From: Alectoria sarmentosa
Taxonomy: Eukaryota; Ascomycota; Lecanoromycetes; Lecanorales; Parmeliaceae
Reading direction: 5' to 3'
Length of the DNA stretch: 29,250 nucleotides
Assembly (NCBI GenBank): GCA_009733775.1
Contig: WOGZ01000380.1
Coordinates: forward strand, 1 to 29,250
The position numbers and the translations under genes are program-made. Positions 20,491 through 29,250 of this stretch are shown here, one piece after another (the stretch's first letter is position 1; every line of letters starts with the position of its first letter). A model generated the notes under the pieces. That model saw nothing but the letters and a program-made list of their open reading frames with translations, had not been told where the DNA came from and did no database searches.

Positions 20491-22340
20491 ATGCAAATTC
20501 ATTTTTCTTTATAAAATCTAAAAAGTTTTATTAACGAATAAATAATAAATAATAATAAATAATCTTTTACGTTTGAAAGAAATTATGTTTTAATATTATT
20601 ATTATTATATTAATCTTTAATAACGCTTTAATTAATTTTAATATCAATAATAATAACATAATTATAAATTTGTTTATCATCGATTAAATTTTTCGTTTTA
20701 TTAATTTTCGCGATCTTATTAATAAAGCGAAATGAAAATATCGTCGTGATAATAATTTTTATTTTTACAATAATTGCATAAATTATATTGTCGTTAATTA
20801 CTTTTTAAAAAAGATCGTTAAAAAATATAAGATTTAATTTCGTTTAGTAAACGCTTTTTTTATAATTTTAAACATTTTCGACTTGAAAAATATATAATCT
20901 TTAAATATAATCGCGTTTAAAAACGCATAAAATAAATTTTAATAATATTATTAACATTTTATATTAAACAATCGAAGTTTGATTTTGAAAAACAGTTTAT
21001 TTATATATATATTTTTAATTTAACTCACATTTTATATTTAATTAAAAATTTATTTAACAATAATGCTAATGTTGAAGTTTTTATTAATTATTTTTATATA
21101 CGAATTAACAAAATTCTCTTAATTTTATTTAAAATCTTTTAAGATTTTTGAAAATTTAATAATTAATTTACTTAATTTTAATTTTATTTTATTTTATAAT
21201 AATTTCATTTTAAATATTAAAGCACTTTTAAATATTCGTAATTATTATTATTTTAAGTTTCGATATAATTATAAAATTAAATTAAATAAAAGAATATTAC
21301 GTTTTAATTCAATTCTTTTCAAAAAAAAATGTTAATTTATCGATCGAAATTCGAGAACGAAGAATCAAGTTTGATAGTTTTTTAAAAGATTTTGTTAAAT
21401 CTTTCTTAAAAGCTTTCATTTTTAACGCTTTATTCTTTAAAAAAGATTTTTTTTCGAGAAAAAGAAATTTATAACGCAAAATAAAATAACGTCGAATTAA
21501 ATATTTAAAGAATTTTAAAACGAAATTTTTTAAAGTTATTATTTAAGAATTTAAAAAATCTTTTTATAATCGTATTCAAAAATTATCAACATTAAAGTTT
21601 TTAAAAATTCACATAATTAACGTCGCTCTTTTTATTTAAATTATTAAAAAATTTTAAATTTAATTCTTTATAACGAAGATATACGATATCGAAAAAACTT
21701 TAAATAAAAAATTTACTTAAATTCTTTCATCATCGTGCTTTTAAAATACTACGATTTTTTCGATATCTTTTTTCGTATAAAAGTCGATAAATTTTTTTTC
21801 ATCGTTTTAATAATTATAAAATTTCATTAATATTTAATAAAAAATTAAGTTTTAATTTTATATATAATATATTTTAAGATAATTCAAAATATTAAAAAAA
21901 TATCTCGATAATAATTTTGTTAAAAGATTTATTCGCTTAAATTTTTTTTTAATAACGTTATTTATTTTCTTTACGCGAAAGCTTATACGTTTTTTTTTAA
22001 TTATATTTTCAACTTCGTTAATAACTCGTTATTGCTTAAAAAAGAAAAAAATAATATTATATTAAAAATTTTAAATTTATATAATAACTTATGTTAAATT
22101 AATAATATATATAAAAAAAAAATTATAAAAAGTAATTATAAAAGACGACATTATAAAAAAGATTCGCATTCGTTAAAATTTTAAAAAATCTTAAATCGAA
22201 TCGAGATTAATGTAAATATAAAAAATATATTAAAAATATGAAATATATCGAATATTATTATAAATATAATATAAATATAAAAAAATGAGATTATGATAAT
22301 TATAATAAATTATTATTAATAATTTTGTTATAACTTAATC
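20491..22340. other. Saturated RIP-degenerate DNA, no assignable gene
   Basis: This may be the eroded downstream part of the element whose Gag precedes it, but no pol motif could be read. It contains A/T homopolymers and CpG-centred islands of sequence only. Confidence 0.5.
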
Positions 22341-22827
22341 GTGATGTAAGAAAAAGATGCATTTTTTTATTTAAAAATTCGTATTTGTGAGAAGTCGAAG
22401 AAGCTAGTATTAAAATAACTTAAACTCTTTAATTTCTTCTTAGTAGAAAGCAGCGTCTATAAAAGGTTTTTATAAATTAATAATTATAATTATAACAAAT
22501 GTCAAAGAAAAATAAATAAGTTAACGCCTTCGTTGATAATGTTTATTATTATAGCAAAAAACAAATATGTATAAGAAGTTACTTTTTAAGTAAAGAAATT
22601 CAGTGAGCGATAATAAACGTTATTAAAGACTTTTAATTTTGAAAGTTTTTTGTATGTTGATTAAACGTAACATAGTTAACATATATAAAACTTTAAGTCG
22701 ATAAAGTCATATTCTTACGTGATTTATTTTTTTCTCTCTTTTGAATAAACGGGGCTATAATAATAAGAAGCGCTTTTTTAACAATTTTAATAATTTTATT
22801 CGTGATCGAAATAAGTGTTTATTTAAT
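22341..22827. other. Less mutated AT-rich patch; possible 3' LTR of the minus-strand Gypsy remnant
   Basis: Unlike the DNA around it, this patch keeps G and C outside CpG (for example GAAGAAGCTAG near 22398 and AACGGGGCTAT near 22748). It lies just beyond the chromodomain end on the minus strand, where the 3' untranslated region and LTR would be. LTR ends and a polypurine tract were not identified, and it does not resemble the 204-bp or 162-bp repeats. Confidence 0.4.
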
Positions 22828-23562
22828 CTCGTAATCTTTTATTAAATTTATAACATTTAATAAATCTTTTAACTTATATTAAACGTTGTGTTCGTGATTT
22901 TAATTTTTTCATTTTAACAAATATTTAATTTTCTCATTTATAATTCTTTTGCTCATAATTCTTTTTTTTTTAAAATCGTTATTTTTATTATAAACGAGTA
23001 ACGATTTCGTATTAACCTTTTTTTTATACAAATCTAAATTTATTACGATAATAACGAATTTTAATTAAACGATCGATATTATTAAATAAATTCGCATAAT
23101 AAACGAAAGTTATAATTAATATGCAAATAAATCGACTTTTGTTAATATTTTAAAAAAATCGATCCTTTATTACGATAATCTTTTATTCGATAAATTTAAA
23201 ATAAAATATTCATAATATAACTTAAAATAAGCTTCGTTTCTTTTCTTAAAATTAATAATTAAATGTTTAAAATTATATCGAGTTTTTATAAAAATGAAAG
23301 CGAATATTATTGCGTTATTCGCTTCTTTTCGCTTAACAAAACGAAGTTTATTAAAAACTTTTTTAAATAAGTTTTTCGCAAACAATATATTTATAACGTC
23401 GTTAATTTTAAATTTATAATAAAATTCATTAAGTGTTAAACTCGTGATATTGTTAAATAAATTATTATTAATAATTTGAATATAAAATAAAATCTCATTT
23501 CATTTATTATTTAATTTAACAATTAAATAAAAACGTAATATTATTTCTATTATTTAGTTAAA
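22828..23562 (-). pseudogene. Ty3/Gypsy chromovirus integrase C-terminus and chromodomain, RIP-decayed
   Basis: Read on the minus strand from 23562: an N-Q/stop-IIEIILRFY block and LNEFYYKFKINDVINI, matching the end of the integrase core. After a one-base shift near 23395 follow FAKNLFKKVFNKLRF, KTRYNFKH, an EAYFKLYYEY segment (family: YLRLHxGY) and NKRLS (family: KLSxQRxGPF). Then IMRIYLIISIV (family: RIHPVxSxAQLEP). A chromodomain follows at about 22950-22828: KYLLK*KN*NHEHNV*YKLKDL ending LIKDYE, whose three stops fall exactly on the conserved Trp and Trp-like positions. The stretch 23170-23385 is open but has no true start. The upstream part is lost or unreadable before the 204-bp repeat at 24132. 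Orientation is opposite to the neighbouring element. Confidence 0.85.
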
Positions 23563-24131
23563 AATGATAAATTATAAACGTTAAAAACTTGATTTGCAAT
23601 TTACTAAAAACTTTCTTTCAAAAAATTAACATAAATTTTTAATCTTTATCATTAATAATGCTTTTAAATACGTTTTAATTATATTATAATAAGATATATA
23701 ATACGATCTCGATTTATTGCGTAACAAATCAAATTTTCTTCTTTAACATTAAAAGAATTCTTTTAATAAACTTATAAATAATAATAAATAAATAATTCAT
23801 TTTTGTTATAATAAAAGATAAAGCGATAATAAAATTCATTATTATGATGTGAAAAGAAATAATTGAAATCGCGACCGAAACGAAAAACTTATAAAATTTA
23901 CGTTTTTTGATTTAATTAAATTAATAAAAAGAGTAATAAATTATATAAACACGTAAGTTTTTAAACAAATATCAAATAAAAATCGTATAAATTAATTTGT
24001 TATAATATTTATGATAATATTTATAATTAAAGAAATTATATGCTTATTTGAACATTTCTTATTTCATTATAAACGAGATACAAAAACGTTATTTATTTTC
24101 ATCGTTTACATAATAAATAAAATCTTTTTAT
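23563..24131. other. AT-rich DNA between two oppositely oriented Gypsy remnants
   Basis: This should contain the integrase catalytic core of the minus-strand element if that was ever contiguous, but I could not read its motifs. The plus-strand element's repeat starts at 24132, so it may have inserted into the minus-strand one. Confidence 0.45.
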
Positions 24132-24335
24132 TATTACGAGCGTACTTTACATTTTTAATAGAATTAACTTTTTTTTAATATCACATTTCTTTAACATTAT
24201 TCGATTGAATTTAGCGTGATTTGATAGAGACATTTATTCTCATATAAATGCCTTCTTTTTATGTATATATTTTCTTTTCATTTAATTGTCTTATTTAATA
24301 CACTCATATAATATGACTTTATATTGATTTTGATA
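24132..24335 (+). repeat. 204-bp LTR-like repeat, copy B (putative 5' LTR)
   Basis: Gap-free match in length and landmarks to 2390-2593, in the same orientation. The start TATTACGAGCG corresponds to TGTTATAAGCG in copy A; the end reads TTTTGATA. It lies upstream of a plus-strand Gag-Pol remnant, where a 5' LTR belongs. The primer-binding site was not recognised in the bases that follow. Confidence 0.7.
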
Positions 24336-25440
24336 TTATAATTAAGTCACCTCACTCATTTTATTCGTATTAACTAACGATTTCAAAGAATCGTGTTGAT
24401 AAAAACTTTATCAAAACATAAAAATTATTAAAATATCGTATTCTTAAGTCAGGTCACCTACGATAACTAAAATTCGAATAATTCGTATTAAGATAACGAT
24501 TCGTCTCATTAATAATAACGAGTATAAAAAAGATATTAAAACATTCGTTTGATTAGCGAATCGAAAGAAATAATCATATATTATTTTTATATAACTCAAG
24601 TTAAGACAATATCGATCATATCGTTTAAAAGATCATCATTAAAGGTATTTAAATCTTTTACGACATTATCATCGAACAAGAAATCACGATTTTATAACTT
24701 TTCAAAGTTTTTCTTTTTTATTCCGCATTATCAAGTTTTCTTGCACGAAATCGACGACGATATAATAAATATTTTCTGCATAAATAACGAAATTGAAAAA
24801 ACGTTATTCAATTAACACATTGTTTTTATGAAAATTTAATAAATGAATAAACGATTAAATAACACCCTTTATTGTTTTTTATGTGCTAAATCAAATTTCT
24901 TTGTTATACGAAAATCATTAAACATATCAAATAAGAAATGTTAACACTCTTTTTTGTTATAATATTTTTTAATATTACATTTTTCGAAATATTTAAACCC
25001 CTTTTCTTTTTCTTCTCTTTTATTTTTTTTTATCGATAATCTTTATCGAAATGAAAAGAATAAATCACATTTAAGGTCTTTTAAATAAAATTAATAAACG
25101 TCGTATTTCAATTATATTTAAAGACCTCGAAGATCTTTCTCAATAACATAAATCAAATTTATAATACATTTTTATTAATAAGCAATTATTACATTGAGCG
25201 AAAATTACATTTACGAAGTTTCTTAATATATTGAATCAACTTCGTTTTAAACGAGATAATTTTCGCGAATTTTCATTTCGTTTTTATAAGATTATTATCA
25301 ATAAAAACGATGTTATAAAGTTTTTACATCAATTTAAGCTTATAACTTAACAATCAAATAACATCGCTCGTAATTAACAAAAGCAAATAACATAATTATA
25401 ATAAAAAATCAATATAATAAAATTTCAATTATTGATGAAG
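24336..25440 (+). other. Leader/Gag N-terminal region, decayed
   Basis: Immediately after the putative LTR there are two related short motifs, AAGTCACCTCAC (about 24345) and AAGTCAGGTCACCTAC (about 24446). An 88-codon open stretch at 24549-24815 (no ATG, frame divisible by 3) reads like low-complexity Ser/Lys-rich protein and contains HEIDDDIIN. It could be the Gag N-terminus in a different frame from the Gag domain, but I do not recognise it. No other gene is visible. Confidence 0.4.
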
Positions 25441-26340
25441 AATTCAAAAAAAAATTTAAAGAATAAACTTTTTTATAATAAATTCAAAAATCGATTTGTA
25501 TCAAAAAAGGACAAATCTTTCAAATTATTTAACTCTTTTATTTTTATAAATAAAAAAAATCTTATATGAAACGACTGATTTTTTAAAATGAATCACAAAT
25601 TTATTATTAATTATAATTGATATTTTATTATTAAGTTTAAGTTAATCTATATCATTTTTAAATTGAAAGAAAAAATTTCAAAACAGATCATAAAACGTCG
25701 ATTGAGAAATTATTCAAATTCATATTAATTTTATAAAGAAATAATAAATGATTTAATTGATATTTATGAGAATTTTGATTGATAAGATAATGCGAAACGA
25801 TAATATAACTCACTTCAATAAAATATTATATCTTTCATAAAGTTTTACGTCGATTTCATTCGATTGAGTTAGATTATCGATAAAGATAAAAATAATATGA
25901 TATGACATTTACGTTTGAAGATTCGTGAAGGTTTATAAAAAAATTGAGACGTATATAAAGATTTCAACGAGTTAATATTTATTAAAAAGTATTTATGAAA
26001 ATTGAATAATATTTAACGTGCTAAATATGAAAAAAAGTTTAAAACATTTACATTTAAGATTGTATTCTCAATAAGAAAATTAATTATTTTAATAACGAGA
26101 ATCATTCGCATTATAATAACATTTATAAAATTTATTATATCGATCTCATTTATTAAAATTAAAGTCGAAGTCGATGTTAAAAAACTTATATGTTATAATT
26201 GCAATTAAGTTGAACACATTAAGCGTAATTATTTTTAATTAAATAAAAAAGTTACTTAAATGTATATTATAAAAATAAATAATAATAATAATAATAACTT
26301 AAAAGACTCTTCGAATAATTCGAAAAAAGATTAATTTTTT
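25441..26340 (+). pseudogene. Gag polyprotein with CCHC zinc knuckle, RIP-decayed
   Basis: The frame has codon starts leaving remainder 1. It reads KDKSFKLFNSFIFI, then N-D-stop-F-F-KMNHK (family: WDDW.SKM..K), then NDLIDIYENFD, a QYNSL-like block, FIKFYVDFIRLS-stop-IIDKDKNN, and LRLKIREGL-stop-K, the standard retrotransposon Gag domain, at about 25720-26060. A nucleocapsid zinc knuckle follows at 26191-26232: Cys 26191, Cys 26200, His 26215 with spacing C-x2-C-x4-H-x4, and the fourth Cys codon now TAT (26230). Nearly all interruptions are TGA or TAA at expected Trp or Gln positions. Gag would form the particle and bind RNA. An AAT trinucleotide run (about 26277-26297) follows the knuckle. 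Confidence 0.85.
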
Positions 26341-26399
26341 TCAAAATCACGATAAGAGGTAATATGAACGTGTGTTTAATGAATATTTTAAATAATCTT

Positions 26400-29250
26400 T
26401 TAATATGACGTTTTTTTCGAATAAAAATTACATTATTATCACAAAATTGATAAATAACATTTTCGAATTTTTTTATAAATTGCGAATGTATCGAAGTTTA
26501 TATCGTTATTAATGAAATTATCGTATTTAAAATATATAAACGTTTATAAATCGAATCTTATTCTCTTTTTAAATCAAAATTATTATGAAATTATGATAAA
26601 CGATTATTCGAACAATTTATCATTTATTGTCTTTTATTTATTTTGAATATATATAATTATAAAAAAGAATCTTATTTTATTTTTATCGCTTCGTTAAAAT
26701 AATACGATTTAATTTTCGAAAAGTTATAAATGAATAAATATAAAGTCGTATTCGATATGTTAAAAGATAAGATATTATTTATATTTAAACGATGTGAACA
26801 TAATAATAATAAAATATTAACATTTAAAAATTTATCGTTTTTATTAAAAACATCATTTATTGTTATTATACGACTTTTTAAATTTATTATCAAAAATGAA
26901 TCGAATAAAAATAACTTCGATATGAATTATTTTAAAGAAACTTCAAATAAAAAAAAATCGATATTAACATTTAGGGCATTTAAAAAAAAGATGATCAAAA
27001 AGTTCGATCTCATTGATATTGTTGAAATTAATACATCGATTTATTATTATTTGACTCGAAATAAAAAAAATAAGCTTTTTTTTTTAACAATAAATGAGAT
27101 TTACGATATTTTTAATGAATTTTTCGAAATTATATCACAATTACAACGAGATAATCGAATATTGATTAATAAATTATATTTATGCGACTTCGAAATCAAA
27201 TATAAAAGATGTTATGAATTATATATATCGAAAAACGCTTAAATTAATAATGTTGAAATTCTCACTTCTCAAAAAATTCTTAATAAACTCTTTATAAATT
27301 ATCATAATTACGCAAATGTTTTTGATAAATTATAAGCGAATATATTATTTTCACATTGTTTTTATGATTATAAATTGAAATTCGTTGAAAAAGTAAATAA
27401 AAATGCATTATTTAAAAATCGAATTTATTTATTATCAGATCATAAACTCGAATAAGTTAAAAAGTATTTAAACGAACATCTAAAAAAAGGATTTATCGTA
27501 TCTAATTATATTTTATTCGTTTTATTTGTTTTATTTGTTGAGAAATTAAATGAAAATTTACGATTTTGTGTGAATTATCGAAAGCTAAACGTTATCATCA
27601 AAAGAAATCGATATTTTATTTCATTAATAAATAAGATTTTGATAAAAATATAAGGTTATAAATATTTTATACGATTTAACATTATCGTTATTTTTAATAA
27701 ATTTCGAATGCATTTAGATAATGAGAACTTTATTACATTTATCATATTTTTTAAAATATACAAATATCGAATATTCTCATTTGAATTGATAAATGATTTT
27801 GTTATTTATTAACAATATATAAACGATATTTTTTTCGAATATCTGAATGACTTTTGTTAAGCATATTTAAATAATATTCTTATTTACAATAAAATTAAAA
27901 AGAAACACGTTTAATATGTTCGATTAATTCTTTAAAAATTACGAGAGATTGACTTATAAATAAACATTTTCAAATGCGAATTTCATATATAAAAGATCAA
28001 ATTTCTAAGTTTTTTCATATCTATTAATGAATTACGAATAAATTTGATTAAGATATAAATCGTCGTCGATTAAATATAACTTACGAATTTAAAGCAAATA
28101 TAAATCTTTATCGACTTTTATAATTTTTATAGAAGGTTTATAAAAGACTTCTCGAAAATAATTAAATTGATGATTCGTTTTATAAGAAAAGATGTCATCT
28201 ACGAATAATTATTCGTTTATTAAAAAACCTTTATTCAATTAAAAATCAACGTTACATAAATTCTTATTTTGCGATATTTCGATAAATTCAAAAAGGCAAT
28301 TTTGAAAACGAATTTTTTCGATTATGTTAACGAAGAAATATTATCATAATATGATAATAAGAAAGTATTATATTCAATAATCTTTTATAACAAAAATCTA
28401 ATTTTGATCGAATGCAATTATCAAATTTACGATAAGAAATTATTCGTCATTATTCGATATTTAAAACATTAACGATTTAAATTAAAATGTATCGATATTT
28501 CGATCAAGATATTTATAAATTATAAAAATCTTATATATTTTACTAAGAGACGTGATTTGAGTTATCGTCAAATTAAATATCTCGACATATTATTCGAATA
28601 TAACATTAAAATCATTTATCGTTCGAGATTACAAAATTTTAAAATTAATATTCTCACTCGTATAATTAAATGCAAATTTATCGATTTTATAAATGAACGA
28701 CTTAAATAATAACATTAAATCATTTTTATATTGAATCGTTTAAATCTTAATAATATCGAGTTCGAGATTAATGTTATTAATAATCTTTTCTTTTATAAAG
28801 TGTTCGAAGTAAACAAAATCGATAACGAATACAATAAAATACGCGAGGCAATCATTAATGATAAAAAGAAATTGAGAGATATCATATTCAATAAATGCAT
28901 TATCGTGAACGATATTTTTTATTATAAAAATCGTTTATAAATATTTGAGTCAATGTATATCGCTATTATTCAAAAAATACACGATTAATTTATATATAAT
29001 CATTTAAAAGTCGCTTATATATATAAATTATTTAAACGAGAATATTATTAAAAGAATATAAAAATAATAATCGTCATATATATTAACAATTGTTACATTT
29101 GTAGAAAAATCAAAACTCTTAAACATCGTAAATATGATTTATTATAATCACTCTCAATTTCACAAAAACGTTAATAAAACATTTTTATGAATTTCATCGT
29201 CGATTTATTATTATTAAAAGATTATAACGTTATATAAATTATAATAAATC
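26400..29250 (+). pseudogene. Pol polyprotein: protease, RT, RNase H, integrase (partial), RIP-decayed
   Basis: One frame (codon starts divisible by 3) runs about 2.8 kb with stops but no frameshift. Protease-like segment at about 26475-26735: INCEC where an Asp-Ser/Cys-Gly motif is expected, then a YDLIFEKL-stop-MNK end. The open run 26730-27242 is a linker between stops, not a gene. RT at about 27450-28000: LKKGFIVSNYILF, LRFCVNYRKLN, RFN (AAC 27678) in motif A, and YLNNIL (27864-27881) for the YLDDIL box. Connection and RNase H at about 28110-28600: NFYRRF, KTN (AAT 28311), ECNYQIYDKKL and TKRRDLSYRQIKYLD. Integrase at 28880-29250: zinc-binding His 28980, His 29001, Cys 29091, Cys 29100 (H-x6-H-x29-C-x2-C) intact, then MNF (AAT 29190) for the first DDE aspartate. 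The element could not transpose. It is cut by the window edge before the rest of the integrase core. Confidence 0.95.

Larger units (their letters stand above)
15060..29250. other. Right AT-rich, RIP-degenerated block
   Basis: The same kind of DNA as the left block but more saturated. In 15541-15960, counted by hand, there are 28 C and 33 G in 420 bases, and 22 CpG against about 2 expected from base frequencies. It contains four decayed transposon fragments and no intact gene. Confidence 0.9.
24132..29250 (+). mobile_element. Ty3/Gypsy LTR retrotransposon, 5' part, RIP-inactivated
   Basis: Proposed unit: a 204-bp 5' LTR-like repeat (24132-24335), a leader, Gag (25441-26340) and Pol (26400 to the edge) in the order protease, RT, RNase H, integrase, which is Ty3/Gypsy order. 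The 3' end of integrase, any chromodomain and the 3' LTR lie beyond the window. Gag and Pol are in different frames. Assignment of the repeat as this element's own LTR is inferred from position, orientation and terminal bases. Confidence 0.8.

Noticed and set aside
23170..23385. 71-codon minus-strand frame as a small basic protein
   Set aside because: Its sequence order matches the Gypsy integrase C-terminus and continues in frame beyond the stop; it starts with a non-ATG codon.
26730..27242. 170-codon open frame on the plus strand as a separate gene
   Set aside because: It continues in frame on both sides as Gypsy Pol; its first Met follows a stop that replaces a conserved Trp. It is a chance gap between RIP stops.
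28731..28940. 69-codon plus-strand open frame as a gene
   Set aside because: It is the segment between RNase H and integrase of the Gypsy Pol frame, opened by chance between stops and beginning with TTG.

Overview
The window looks like a filamentous ascomycete (Pezizomycotina) chromosome with an isochore-like structure. Two very AT-rich blocks (about 1-8380 and 15060-29250) flank a roughly 6.7 kb island of balanced composition (about 8380-15060). The AT blocks carry the marks of repeat-induced point mutation (RIP): transposon protein remnants can still be read, but Gln and Trp codons have become stops and Asp codons have become Asn, while reading frames often survive. In a hand-counted 420-base sample (15541-15960) GC is about 15 percent and 22 of 28 cytosines sit in CpG. 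The C-to-T process has therefore spared CpG.

Left AT block: the plus-strand 3' end of a Ty3/Gypsy chromovirus (integrase tail and chromodomain, 3-497); three copies of a ~162-bp LTR-like repeat (1075, 1858, 2054); a 204-bp LTR-like repeat (2390-2593) with a second copy at 24132; a long, unrecognised, possibly coding minus-strand region (about 2775-6935) with six 87/90-bp tandem units at 5097-5624; a degenerate minisatellite (7306-7900) and simple sequence up to the boundary.

Island: one convincing intact gene, a 621-residue Zn(II)2Cys6 binuclear-cluster transcription factor (12728-14593), with a TATA-like box and a plausible 5'UTR intron upstream. The ~4 kb before it and ~450 bp after it hold no gene I can support.

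Right AT block: a decayed Tc1/mariner-type DDE transposase (15721-16670, plus); a probable LTR-retrotransposon Gag remnant (19780-20480, plus); a minus-strand chromovirus integrase tail and chromodomain (22828-23562); and a nearly complete plus-strand Ty3/Gypsy element (5' LTR-like repeat 24132-24335, Gag 25441-26340, protease/RT/RNase H/integrase 26400-29250) that runs off the right edge. Its active-site Asp codons in RT, RNase H and integrase read as Asn.

Overall picture: an isolated regulatory gene inside a graveyard of RIP-killed transposons. No other host gene is visible, so the factor's targets cannot be inferred. All translations and counts of the decayed regions were made by hand.
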